Assembly: GCA_044376615.1 (NCBI GenBank) | Contig: JBILKO010000067.1 | Coordinates: forward strand, 1 to 13,457 | From: CAISGS01 sp044376615 | GTDB taxonomy: Bacteria; Pseudomonadota; Alphaproteobacteria; Caulobacterales; Caulobacteraceae | Direction: 5' to 3' | DNA: 13,457 nucleotides | In this document: piece after piece, positions 1-7,440 of the stretch | How positions within the stretch are numbered: the first letter of the stretch is position 1 | Layout: the number at the start of each line of letters is the position of its first letter | Program-made: the position numbers and the translations under genes | The notes under the pieces: model-generated | Seen by the model: only the letters and a program-made list of their open reading frames with translations | What the model was told of the DNA's origin: nothing | Database searches by the model: none

Positions 1-123
1 AACGTTCAGCGCCGAGCTACCCGACCGTTGTCTGTTCGATAATCCGAACGCCCATCATGGCCTCCACCGTCGGGGATGATTGAGTTCTTTATGGGGTCAT
101 CTAGCTAGCCTAGCGACGCTAGT
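1..123. other. Unassigned left edge, 3' of mutY
   Basis: No gene can be supported here. Two plus-strand frames stay open from the window edge, to stops at 77-79 and 81-83, so the tail of a plus-strand gene convergent with mutY could lie here, but neither tail has a recognisable motif. Two small inverted repeats are present: GTTCG at 34-38 pairing with CGAAC at 45-49, and CTAGC at 110-114 pairing with GCTAG at 118-122 just past the mutY stop. Neither is followed by a T-tract, so a terminator call would be weak. Confidence 0.4.
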
Positions 124-1185
124 TCAACCTCGCACATAGCTCAAGCCAAGCCCCGACTGCGCCGCTTTCAGAAACACGCTCGGCAGGCTGCCTAGGTCCC
201 GCGAAGGGGTCCAGAATGCATCGGGCAGGTCGCCCTCGGCCACCCAGACTGTCAGACTCAGCGAAAAATGCGTAAAGACCTGTTCGATCTGGCCGGCCTT
301 GGCCCAGTCCGCCGCGATCGGCGGGGTGATGTCCGCATCCGCCCAAGGCGCGCTACGCCAATCGGTGCTGGGCAAGGCGAGCATGCCGCCGAGCAGGCCC
401 TTGTCTGGCCGCCGGACCAAGGCAATCTGGTCGCCGCGCCGAATGACGAAGGCGACGCCAAAGCGCTGCGGTCGGGCCGCCTTTTTGAGCTTGCGGGGAT
501 AGGTCTCTGGCTGGCCTTCGGCCTTGGCGGCGCAGACTTCTGCCAAGGGACAGATCAGGCAAAGGGGTTGTTTGGGCCGGCAAACCGTCGCACCCAAATC
601 CATCAGGGCCTGGGCCCAGTCGCCGGGGCGATCCTCGCGCACGAGGCCCGCGGCCAGCTGCTTTAGTTGCGGCTTGGCATCGGGCAGAGGGTCTTGCACG
701 GCATAGAGTCGGCTCATCACCCGCTCGACATTGCCATCGACGACATTGGCAGGCCGGTCAAAGGCGATGGCGGCGATGGCGGCGGCCGTATAGGCCCCGA
801 CGCCTGGCAGGCGCAAAAGCCCTTCTTCCGTATCAGGAAAGACCCCACCATGCTCTGAGGCGACGGCCCGGGCGCAGGCCAACAGGTTGCGCGCCCTGGC
901 ATAATAGCCAAGCCCGGCCCAGGCGGCCATGACATCGCCATCAGGGGCGGCGGCCAGAGCCTCAACCCTTGGCCAGGCCTGGGTGAATTTCCAGAAATAG
1001 GGCGTGGCATGTGGCACGGTCGTCTGCTGCAACATGACCTCGGACAACCAGACCCGGTAGGGATCAGCGCGAACCAGCCCCTCCCCCGGCCCCACCCGCC
1101 AAGGCAGGTCCCTGGCATGGGTATCATACCAGGCCAGCAGGCGGCGGCGGAGCAGATCGGGGTCAAAGGCGGCACGAGAGGTCAT
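124..1185 (-). CDS. mutY: A/G-specific adenine glycosylase MutY
   Basis: MutY removes adenine misincorporated opposite 8-oxoguanine (or guanine), starting base excision repair that prevents G:C to T:A transversions. Numbered from the ATG at 1185 (353 aa, usual for the family), the protein shows the N-terminal segment RDLPWR, the catalytic Glu49 in LSEVMLQQT, a helix-hairpin-helix LPGVGAYTA at about 126-134, and catalytic Asp150 in VDGNVERV. The iron-sulphur ligands Cys202, 209, 212 and 218 have the C-x6-C-x2-C-x5-C spacing of MutY/Nth. A Nudix-like C-terminal domain used for 8-oxoG recognition includes RRPDKGLLGGMLALP and FTHFSLSL. The frame stays open upstream to a TTG at 1231-1233, adding 16 residues. 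I prefer the ATG because homology begins just after it, though neither start has a clear Shine-Dalgarno. The gene is divergent from the DUF721 gene across about 76 bases. Confidence 0.96.
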   Translation of the reverse strand: MTSRAAFDPDLLRRRLLAWYDTHARDLPWRVGPGEGLVRADPYRVWLSEVMLQQTTVPHATPYFWKFTQAWPRVEALAAAPDGDVMAAWAGLGYYARARNLLACARAVASEHGGVFPDTEEGLLRLPGVGAYTAAAIAAIAFDRPANVVDGNVERVMSRLYAVQDPLPDAKPQLKQLAAGLVREDRPGDWAQALMDLGATVCRPKQPLCLICPLAEVCAAKAEGQPETYPRKLKKAARPQRFGVAFVIRRGDQIALVRRPDKGLLGGMLALPSTDWRSAPWADADITPPIAADWAKAGQIEQVFTHFSLSLTVWVAEGDLPDAFWTPSRDLGSLPSVFLKAAQSGLGLSYVRG

Positions 1186-1226
1186 GATTGCAAGATAGGG
1201 GGCAAGGGCGGTTCCACCAAAGTCTT

Positions 1227-1255
1227 TTGCCAACGCTGAGGATGGCGACTAACCT
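1227..1255 (+). promoter_or_regulatory. Candidate promoter of the DUF721 gene
   Basis: TTGCCA at 1227-1232 (five of six to a sigma-70 -35 box) is followed after 17 bases by TAACCT at 1250-1255, a weak -10 box matching three of six. With normal geometry the transcript would begin at about 1262, the A of the ATG itself, so the message may be leaderless. This fits the absence of any Shine-Dalgarno before that ATG. The call is inferred from spacing and partial consensus only. Confidence 0.3.
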
Positions 1256-1261
1256 AAGCCC

Positions 1262-1852
1262 ATGAAACGCCCCCTCCCCTCTGCTGACGAGGCCCTGCGC
1301 ATTCTGGCGGCTAAACGCAGCCGTCCGCCGCGCCGCAGTGCGCCGCCAGCGGGCAAGGCTTTGGTCAGTCTGATCCGCACCCTTGATGCGCGCTTTGGTC
1401 AGGGGCCGGGCGCCCTTCAGGCGCGGTGGAAAGACATTGTCGGTGAGACCCTGGCTGCGCGCACCGAGCCGGTTAAGCTCAGCAAGCCGCGCGTCGCCGC
1501 CGGCATGGCCAATCCCGGCGCAGTGCTAGAGTTGCGGGTCGACGGCGCCGCCGCCGCCCTGATCCAGCATCAGTCCGTCGACATAATAGCGCGGGTCAAT
1601 CTGTTCTTGGGCGCGGGCACGGTTGGCAAGCTGCGCATTGTTCAGGGACCGGTCAAGGCGCGCATCTTGGCCCCGGCCAAGGCTAGCAATGCGGTTAAGG
1701 CGCGCCGCCGTCTGACTCCCCTCGATGCCGCCACCGAAGCTGACCTTCAGACGGGTCTGGCCAAGGCTGATGACGGACCGCTAAAATCCGCTCTAACCCG
1801 CCTTGGCCGCGAAGTCCTGCGCAATACCGACCGAGGCGAACGCGACCGTTGA
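1262..1852 (+). CDS. DUF721 / DciA-family protein
   Basis: This is a 196-residue basic soluble protein of the DUF721 family, now named DciA, whose studied members help load the replicative helicase DnaB in bacteria that lack DnaC-type loaders. Family marks visible are Trp56 with WKDIVGETLA (56-65), a following segment ending TEPVKLSK, an internal beta-rich stretch with VLELRVDG, RVNLFLG (111-117) and RIVQGP (125-130). The N-terminus is rich in Arg, Pro and Lys and the C-terminus is charged, probably disordered and able to contact DNA. The ATG has no clear ribosome site and may be leaderless. It is divergent from mutY and precedes the two DsbA-like genes and smc, so the neighbourhood is partly chromosome maintenance. 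Membership of the family is firm; helicase loading in this organism is inferred from the family. Confidence 0.85.
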   Translation: MKRPLPSADEALRILAAKRSRPPRRSAPPAGKALVSLIRTLDARFGQGPGALQARWKDIVGETLAARTEPVKLSKPRVAAGMANPGAVLELRVDGAAAALIQHQSVDIIARVNLFLGAGTVGKLRIVQGPVKARILAPAKASNAVKARRRLTPLDAATEADLQTGLAKADDGPLKSALTRLGREVLRNTDRGERDR

Positions 1853-1916
1853 CCTCGCACTCTCTAGCGCGCCAAATTGCCAACACATTTTTATCGAGAC
1901 TGGCCGTTGCAAGGCT

Positions 1917-1923
1917 AGGAGGG
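1917..1923 (+). promoter_or_regulatory. Strong ribosome binding site of the first DsbA-like gene
   Basis: AGGAGGG lies five bases before the ATG at 1929. It fixes that start in preference to a TTG at 1803 in the same frame, which would overlap the DUF721 gene and put 42 unlikely residues before the signal peptide. Confidence 0.85.
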
Positions 1924-1928
1924 CCAAT

Positions 1929-2558
1929 ATGATCAATCTTCGGCAATCGGCCCTACTGGTCCTGTCCTGCCTGGCCTTGGCCGCGTTTGGGGTTCCAGCC
2001 GCTGCAGCGACAGCGAGTAAGCCCATGACCGATGACGACTTCGCCCTGGGCAATCCCAAGGCCAAGGTCACGGTTGTGGAATATGCCTCGCTCAGCTGCT
2101 CTCACTGCGCCCACTTCAATGCCGATGTGTTTCCCGCCTTTAAGGCCAAGTATATTGATACGGGCAAGGTGCGTTATGTATTTCGGGAAATCTTGACAGA
2201 GCCAGTTCAACTAGCCGCCGCCGGTTTTCTGACCGCGCGCTGTGCAGGCAAGGAAAATTATTTCAAGGTCGTGGACGGGGTGTTTCGCAGTCAGTCGGAA
2301 ATCTTTACCACCCGCGACATACGCGCACCCTTAGTTCGGGTGGCAAAATCGGTGGGCATGGATGAGGATGCCTTTATGGCCTGCCTATCGGACCAGAAAG
2401 CCCTAAAGGCCATGAACGACCGGGTCGAACGGTTTTCCAATGAAGCCAACATCTCAGGCACGCCAACCTTCGTCATCAATAGCAAAAAGCTTGAGGGCGG
2501 CTTCACTCTGGATCGATTAGACGCGGCCATTGCTGAGGCCAAAAAGGCCGCAAAATAG
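1929..2558 (+). CDS. DsbA-like periplasmic thiol-disulfide oxidoreductase
   Basis: A 209-residue exported thioredoxin-fold protein that forms or shuffles disulfide bonds in periplasmic proteins. Residues 1 to about 27 are a Sec signal peptide: Lys/Arg-poor start, hydrophobic core LLVLSCLALAAFG, and an Ala-rich cleavage region ending near PAAAA. The mature part contains the active-site motif C57-S-H-C60, compared with CPHC in E. coli DsbA. A second cysteine pair, Cys105 and Cys152, could form a structural disulfide. The cis-proline that faces the active site is Pro179 in GTPTF. The helical insert between these fits the DsbA / thioredoxin_4 group rather than small thioredoxins. The gene follows the DUF721 gene by 76 bases and has its own strong ribosome site. 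It is a tandem paralogue of the next gene: about 70% identical by eye over 177 aligned residues with no gap. Substrates and a DsbB-type partner are not visible here. Confidence 0.9.
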   Translation: MINLRQSALLVLSCLALAAFGVPAAAATASKPMTDDDFALGNPKAKVTVVEYASLSCSHCAHFNADVFPAFKAKYIDTGKVRYVFREILTEPVQLAAAGFLTARCAGKENYFKVVDGVFRSQSEIFTTRDIRAPLVRVAKSVGMDEDAFMACLSDQKALKAMNDRVERFSNEANISGTPTFVINSKKLEGGFTLDRLDAAIAEAKKAAK

Positions 2559-2691
2559 AATTTGGTGCCAAAGGCCTAATCGTTTTAGAACCGAGCCAAG
2601 GCCAACAGGCTATTATCCACCCAACAGACACGCGTGGCGGGGCGATGGGAATCGCGCTTTAACGGGGTCATAAATTTCTAGGAGTTCGCCA

Positions 2692-3309
2692 ATGCGCGCC
2701 TTTAGCCGCCTAATGCTGGTTATGATTGCTGGCCTGACTGTGGTCGCCTGTGGCCAAGGCGGCAAGGACAGCGCCATGACCGCCGATGAGATGAGCCTGG
2801 GCAATAAGGATGCCAAGGTCACCGTGATTGAATATGCCTCGGTCAGCTGCTCGCACTGCGCGCGCTTTAATGCTGAGGTTTTTCCAGCCTTTAAGGCCAA
2901 ATATGTCGATACCGGCCAGGTCAAATATGTCTTCCGCGAATTTCTAACCCCGCCCGAGCAACTGGCCGCCGCTGGCGTCTTGACCGCGCGCTGCGCTGGC
3001 AAGGACAAGTATTTCAGCGTTCTGGACGGCGTCTTCCGCAGCCAGCAGGAGATCTTCACCACCGGCGATATGCGCACGCCCTTGCTGCGCGTCGCTAAGT
3101 CCGCTGGCCTAACCGAAGAAAAATTCATGGCCTGTGTCTCGGACGAAAAGGCACTGAAAGCCTTGTCCGATCGCGTGCAGAAATTTGCCAAGCAGGATAA
3201 CATCACTGGCACACCAACCTTCTTAGTCAATGGCAAGAAGCTCGATGGCGAACTGACCCTGGCCAATCTGGATGCGGCAATTGCGGCGGCCAAGGCTGCG
3301 GCCAAATAG
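2692..3309 (+). CDS. DsbA-like thiol-disulfide oxidoreductase, lipoprotein
   Basis: A 205-residue paralogue of the preceding gene with the same catalytic layout: C53-S-H-C56, second cysteine pair Cys101 and Cys148, and cis-proline Pro175 in GTPTF. The N-terminus differs. Hydrophobic residues 7-19 end in VVAC, a lipobox, so Cys20 is probably lipidated and the enzyme tethered to a membrane, with Gly as the next residue. The first copy instead has an ordinary signal peptide. The start at 2692 is supported by TAGGAG at 2679-2684, seven bases upstream. The 133-base gap before it has only a weak GCGAT/ATCGC hairpin (2642-2655). The stop is 17 bases before the smc start, so the two are probably co-transcribed. 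Fold and active site are clear; oxidase versus isomerase or reductase activity cannot be told from sequence. Confidence 0.9.
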   Translation: MRAFSRLMLVMIAGLTVVACGQGGKDSAMTADEMSLGNKDAKVTVIEYASVSCSHCARFNAEVFPAFKAKYVDTGQVKYVFREFLTPPEQLAAAGVLTARCAGKDKYFSVLDGVFRSQQEIFTTGDMRTPLLRVAKSAGLTEEKFMACVSDEKALKALSDRVQKFAKQDNITGTPTFLVNGKKLDGELTLANLDAAIAAAKAAAK

Positions 3310-3326
3310 GTTAGGCCACCGCGCCC

Positions 3327-6300
3327 GTGCACTTTCAAAAGCTGCGTCTTTCGGGCTTCAAATCCTTTGTTGAGCCCACAGAGTTTAAGATTGAGCCAGG
3401 CCTGACCGGGGTGGTCGGGCCTAATGGCTGTGGCAAGTCCAATCTCTTGGAAGCCTTGCGCTGGGTCATGGGCGCCAATTCGGCCAAGGCCATGCGGGCA
3501 GGCGGCATGGACGAGGTGATTTTTGCCGGCGCTGGCTCACGGGCCTCGCGCAACCATGCCGAGGTCACCCTCACGATCGACAATTCCGACCATACGGCCC
3601 CGGCCCAGTTCAATGATCATCAAACCCTCGAAGTCGTGCGCCGCATCGATCGCGGCGCGGGCTCGACCTACAAGGTCAATAGCCGCGAGGTGCGCGCGCG
3701 CGATGTTCAGCTCCTGTTTGCCGATGCCTCAACGGGAGCCAATTCGCCTGCCCTGGTCCGACAAGGCCAGATCTCTGAGCTGATCGCCGCCAAACCGCAA
3801 AACCGCCGCCGCATCCTCGAAGAAGCCGCGGGCGTATCGGGCCTGCATACCCGCCGTCACGAGGCCGAGCTTAGACTACGCGCGGCCGAGACTAACCTAA
3901 CCCGCCTGGACGATGTCACTGGCGAGTTAGAGGCGGCCCTGACCCGCCTGCGCCGCGAGGCCCGCCAGGCTGAAAAGTATAAGAGGCTCTCGGCCGAGAT
4001 ACGCGCCCTGCAAGGGGCCGTGTTGTATGCAAAATGGTCAGAGGCGCGTGAGGTGCTGATCAAGGCTGAGGCCGAAAGCCAGGCCAGTGGCCGTAATGTC
4101 GAACTCGCCACCCGCGCTGCCGCCCTCGCCGCCACTGCCGCGCTTAAGGCCGAAGAAGCGATCAAGCCCCTGCGCGACGAGGAACAGGTCGCCGCCGCCG
4201 TCCTGCACCGCCTGGCCATCGAAAAAGACCGGGCCGAGCGCGATGTCGAACAGGCCGCAGAGACCGTCAAGCGCATCGGTGATGCGCTAGGCCGTCTACA
4301 CGACGACCGCGCCCGCGAGGCCCAGATCGTTGAGGATGCCAAGGCTGCCCTTGAACGCCTATCGCTGGAACGCGATGACCTGGCTAAGCGCGTCGCCAAT
4401 GCGCCCGAGCGTATGCCCCAGCTGCAGGCCGATTTCGATGCCGCCGAGGCCCGCCGCGCCGCTGCTGAGGCAGAAGTTGAGGCCCTAGCCGCCAGGCTCG
4501 CCGGACATGAGGCTAGCCGCCGGGCCGCCCAGGCGCGAAGCCAGGATGCTAGGGCCAGGCTAGAGCGCGCCAGCACCGCCCTAGATGCCGCGCGCTTTGA
4601 CCGCGCCAGCCTTGGCCCCGACAATACGCCCGAAATGGACGGCGCCAAGGCGGGGCTCGCAGCGGCCACCGAGGCGCTCCAAGCCGCCAGGGCCGCGGTT
4701 GAAGCTGCAGAAGCCGAACGCACTTCTGCCGCCCAGGCCGAATCTGAAGCCCGCCAGGCTGTGCGTGAGGGCGAGGACGTGCTGGGCCGCCTCAAGACCG
4801 AGGCCAAGGGCCTGACCCAGTTGACCACCCCCCGGCAAAAGGACGGCTTTGCCCCGGCGCTGGATTCAGTCTCGCCAGACAAGGGTTATGAAGCCGCCTT
4901 GGCTGCGGCCCTTGGCGATGATCTGGACGCCGCGCTCGACCGCAAGGCCAAGGCGTTTTGGGGTGGGCGTGAGATTGCCGCGCCAAGCTGGCCGGCGGGG
5001 GCAACGCCGCTTGCCCCGCTGATCAAGGCCCCGCCCGCCCTGGCGGCAAGGCTTGGCCATACGGCCTTGGTGGCGCGCGAAGATGGCGATCGCTTGCAGG
5101 CCAACTTGAACGTCGGGGCCAGGCTGGTCTCAAAAGAAGGCGATCTTTGGCGCTGGGACGGGTTTGTGGCCCGCGCCGATGCGCCCCGCCCCGCTGCCGT
5201 GCGGCTTGAACAAAAGACCCGCCTGGCTGAGCTTGAAGACCGGATTGCGAACCTGGCGCCAGAGGCAGCCAAGGCCGCGGAGGCCCACAGCCAGGCCGAG
5301 GCGCGGGTCAAGGCCGCCGATGAGGCGCTAAGGCTTGCGCGCCGCACACCGCCAGAAGCCGAACGCGCGGTCAACCTTGCTCGCGACAAGCTCGAATACC
5401 TGGCCCGCGAGGCCGCGCGACGCGACGCAAGGGCCCAGTCCCTGGATGAAGCGCTCGATCGTTTGGCCGCCGAACAGGCCGATGCCCAGACCGCCTATGA
5501 CGTGGCCTTAGCCGACGAGGCCGCCTTGCCCGTCAGTGACGACCTGCCCGGCCAGCTTAGCGCCGCGCGTGACGCCTCGGCCCAGGCCCGTGAGGCGGCA
5601 GCCCAGGCCCGAATGGCGCTTGATAATGAGGCCCGAGAACGCGCAGGCCGCACGCGGCGGCTTGAGGCCCTGGACCGCGACCATGCCGACTGGACCCGGA
5701 GGGCAAGCGCCGCTCAGGCAAGGCTCGAAGCTTTGGAGAAAGATCAGGCCCGCGCCGCCGCCGAACTCGATGCTGCCCGTCAAGCCCCCGCTGCGCTGGA
5801 AGCGCGCAAACAGACCCTGATGGACGAGTACGCCGTGGCCGAAGCCCGGCGCAGCAAGGCCGGTGATGCCCTGGCCGCCGCCGATGATGCCCGCCTGATC
5901 GCCGACCGCGAGCAACGCGCTGCCGAGCAAGCCGCCGCCCAGGCCCGCGAACAGCGCGCTGCCCTATCCGCCCGGCTCGACGGCGCCCGCGAACGCCTAG
6001 CTGAGCTCAGCCACAATATCCGCGAAGGCGTGCGGATGGAGCCCGAAGCCCTTGGGCAAAAACTGATGGATGAGGCGACCGCCATTCCCGCCGACACCGG
6101 CGGTATCGAAGCGCACCTGTTGGGCCTAGAGCGCGAACGCGACCAGATCGGCGCGGTCAATCTACGCGCCGAGGAAGAGGCCGAGGAATACAGCGCCCGG
6201 CTTGAATCCATGCAGGCTGAACGCGGCGACCTGACCGGGGCCATTGGCCGCCTTCGCGACGGGATTGAGACCTTAAATGCTGAGGGGCGTGAACGGCTGC

Positions 6301-6770
6301 TGGCCGCCTTTGATGTGATCAATGGTCATTTCCAGACCCTGTTCCAGGCCCTGTTTGGCGGCGGCCAGGCCGAGCTTCGTCTGATTGAGTCCGATGATCC
6401 GCTGGAGGCTGGCCTCGAAATCTTTGCCTGCCCACCGGGTAAGCGGCTGTCGACCATGTCCTTGATGAGCGGCGGTGAGCAGGCCCTGACGGCGGCGGCC
6501 CTGATCTTTGGCGTGTTCTTGGCCAATCCCGCCCCGATCTGTGTGCTCGACGAAGTGGATGCGCCCCTGGACGATGCCAATGTCGACCGGTTCTGCAATA
6601 TGTTGGCCGAGATGCGCCAGCGCACGGAAACCCGCTTTATCACCATCACCCATAATCCCGTGACCATGTCCCGCATGGACCGGCTATTTGGCGTCACCAT
6701 GGCCGAGCGCGGCGTGTCGCAGTTGGTCTCGGTAGATCTGCGCCAGGCCGAGGCGCTCGTGGCGCAGTAG
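3327..6770 (+). CDS. smc: Chromosome segregation protein SMC
   Basis: SMC is the ATPase core of bacterial condensin. With ScpA and ScpB it loads near parS and organises the origin-proximal chromosome for segregation. The 1147-residue product is full length. It has an N-terminal ATPase half with Walker A GPNGCGKSN at 31-39, and an Ala/Glu/Arg-rich coiled coil from roughly 165 to 500. The dimerising hinge spans roughly 500-620 (from DGFAPALDSV to about VARADAPRP), followed by the returning coil. The C-terminal half has signature SGGEQ at 1048-1052, Walker B ICVLDE with Asp1075 and Glu1076, D-loop DAPLDDANV, and ITHN as the switch histidine. The residue before the signature is Met (LMSGGEQ) rather than the common Leu. 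The start is GTG at 3327, where the usual family beginning (MHFQKLRLSGFKSF) falls; it has no strong ribosome site, so translation may be coupled to the gene 17 bases upstream. A nested inverted repeat follows the stop. Confidence 0.98.
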   Translation: MHFQKLRLSGFKSFVEPTEFKIEPGLTGVVGPNGCGKSNLLEALRWVMGANSAKAMRAGGMDEVIFAGAGSRASRNHAEVTLTIDNSDHTAPAQFNDHQTLEVVRRIDRGAGSTYKVNSREVRARDVQLLFADASTGANSPALVRQGQISELIAAKPQNRRRILEEAAGVSGLHTRRHEAELRLRAAETNLTRLDDVTGELEAALTRLRREARQAEKYKRLSAEIRALQGAVLYAKWSEAREVLIKAEAESQASGRNVELATRAAALAATAALKAEEAIKPLRDEEQVAAAVLHRLAIEKDRAERDVEQAAETVKRIGDALGRLHDDRAREAQIVEDAKAALERLSLERDDLAKRVANAPERMPQLQADFDAAEARRAAAEAEVEALAARLAGHEASRRAAQARSQDARARLERASTALDAARFDRASLGPDNTPEMDGAKAGLAAATEALQAARAAVEAAEAERTSAAQAESEARQAVREGEDVLGRLKTEAKGLTQLTTPRQKDGFAPALDSVSPDKGYEAALAAALGDDLDAALDRKAKAFWGGREIAAPSWPAGATPLAPLIKAPPALAARLGHTALVAREDGDRLQANLNVGARLVSKEGDLWRWDGFVARADAPRPAAVRLEQKTRLAELEDRIANLAPEAAKAAEAHSQAEARVKAADEALRLARRTPPEAERAVNLARDKLEYLAREAARRDARAQSLDEALDRLAAEQADAQTAYDVALADEAALPVSDDLPGQLSAARDASAQAREAAAQARMALDNEARERAGRTRRLEALDRDHADWTRRASAAQARLEALEKDQARAAAELDAARQAPAALEARKQTLMDEYAVAEARRSKAGDALAAADDARLIADREQRAAEQAAAQAREQRAALSARLDGARERLAELSHNIREGVRMEPEALGQKLMDEATAIPADTGGIEAHLLGLERERDQIGAVNLRAEEEAEEYSARLESMQAERGDLTGAIGRLRDGIETLNAEGRERLLAAFDVINGHFQTLFQALFGGGQAELRLIESDDPLEAGLEIFACPPGKRLSTMSLMSGGEQALTAAALIFGVFLANPAPICVLDEVDAPLDDANVDRFCNMLAEMRQRTETRFITITHNPVTMSRMDRLFGVTMAERGVSQLVSVDLRQAEALVAQ

Positions 6771-6792
6771 GCCGCTTTCCCAAGCCTCTCTA

Positions 6793-6879
6793 CCTCTTTC
6801 CCCGCGGAGGCGGGGACCCAGACCAGGTCGCACAGCCTGAGATCATCACTCTGGGTCCCCGCCTCCGCGGGGAAAGAGG
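6793..6879. repeat. Nested 30-bp perfect inverted repeat after smc
   Basis: The arm at 6793-6822 is the exact reverse complement of the arm at 6850-6879, with a 27-base spacer (6823-6849). Each arm also holds its own palindrome: TCCCCGC-GGAG-GCGGGGA at 6799-6816, and its mirror at 6856-6873. The unit therefore resembles a pair of REP-like elements in opposite orientation, like BIMEs in enterics. It begins 23 bases after the smc stop and precedes the atpI promoter region. RNA from either strand could fold into one 30-bp stem or two small hairpins. No T-tract follows on either strand, so it is not a standard intrinsic terminator, though it could still block or stabilise the smc transcript 3' end. 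Similar GC-rich ‘gggtccccgc’ repeats are common between genes in alphaproteobacteria, from general knowledge. Confidence 0.92.
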
Positions 6880-6929
6880 ATAAGTTGGGGGCGCGGCAAA
6901 ATGATCGCTAGACTTCCGCCCAGCTAATC

Positions 6930-6956
6930 TTGACCCGGGCAGGCTTGGCCTATAGG
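6930..6956 (+). promoter_or_regulatory. Candidate promoter of the atpI-B-E-F'-F operon
   Basis: TTGACCC at 6930-6936 and CCTATAGG at 6949-6956 are separated by 12 bases. This resembles the Caulobacter housekeeping pattern of TTGACG-like and GCTANAWC-like boxes 10-14 bases apart. It is the best candidate in the 138 bases between the smc-side repeat and atpI and would leave a leader of about 55 bases. Inferred from sequence match only. Confidence 0.42.
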
Positions 6957-7017
6957 TTCCGCCACGATCAAAAGGGGCGCAATTTGCGGCTCGGATTCGG
7001 GAAAGCCAGGCCAGCGC

Positions 7018-7434
7018 ATGTCGCAGTCCGACAATTCTGAACCGGAAGCACCTGTGCCGCCCCCGCACCAAGCGGCTTTATCAAGCCTCAATGCCAAGCT
7101 GGATGCCTTTGAGGCATCTCGGGCACGCAAGGTGAAGCGACACCGCCAAGACGCTGGCCATGATGGCTATCGTGTTTTGGCGGACTTGATCGGCGGAATT
7201 TTGGGCGGGCTTGGCCTTGGCTGGCTGCTTGACCAGGTATTGCATACCAGCCCTTGGGGCCTGATTGGCGGGATGCTGATCGGCACTGGGCTATCGGTTT
7301 TCATGGTCGTCCGCACTGCCGGGCGCATGGGGAATACAGCGTCTATCGCGCCTGGGCCGGATGAACCGCTGCCTAGGCGGGGTGATGATGACGAAGACGG
7401 ACCTGCCAAGGGCGGGCCGAACCGAGGAGAATGA
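7018..7434 (+). CDS. atpI: ATP synthase protein I (AtpI)
   Basis: AtpI is a small membrane protein encoded first in many atp operons. Studied homologues assist assembly of the c-ring or act in Mg2+ supply; it is not part of the finished enzyme. The 138-residue product has a hydrophilic N-terminus (1 to about 48, with a short helix LSSLNAKLDAFEASRARKVKR). Two membrane segments follow at about 51-75 (glycine-rich, LIGGILGGLGLGWLL) and 80-98 (GLIGGMLIGTGLSVFMVV), with a conserved ‘LDQVLHTSPWGL’ link. The tail is acidic and Gly-rich (RRGDDDEDG), as in alphaproteobacterial AtpI. The ribosome site is weak. Its stop is six bases before atpB, so it is part of the Fo operon. Position plus two-helix topology make the call good although sequence conservation in this family is low. 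Confidence 0.85.
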   Translation: MSQSDNSEPEAPVPPPHQAALSSLNAKLDAFEASRARKVKRHRQDAGHDGYRVLADLIGGILGGLGLGWLLDQVLHTSPWGLIGGMLIGTGLSVFMVVRTAGRMGNTASIAPGPDEPLPRRGDDDEDGPAKGGPNRGE

Positions 7435-7440
7435 GGGCGC

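Noticed and set aside
101..122. Four CTAG tetramers within 22 bases after mutY
   Set aside because: CTAG is rare in some bacteria, but it is frequent elsewhere in this window, including inside genes, so the cluster is not a compositional signal. The small hairpin it forms lacks a T-tract.
1803..1928. In-frame TTG-initiated extension of the first DsbA-like gene
   Set aside because: It overlaps the DUF721 gene, lacks homology, and would bury the signal peptide. The strong ribosome site directly before 1929 explains the real start.
3857..4882. A 341-residue open frame on the minus strand opposite smc, with other long antisense frames at 4886-5389 and 5780-6322
   Set aside because: They are Ser/Arg/Ala-rich shadows created by the Ala/Glu/Arg codons of the SMC coiled coil in GC-rich DNA. 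They have no recognisable domain and lie inside a clearly coding gene.
6459..6482. Met in place of Leu just before the SMC signature (LMSGGEQ)
   Set aside because: The Ser-Gly-Gly-Glu core that contacts ATP is intact. Hydrophobic variation at this position is, as far as I recall, tolerated in alphaproteobacterial SMC, so it is not a sign of a defective ATPase.
7174..7245. Glycine-rich membrane segment of AtpI considered as a second c-like subunit
   Set aside because: No proton-binding acid in a second helix and no RNP/RQP loop; the two-helix protein with hydrophilic ends and its place first in the operon fit AtpI.
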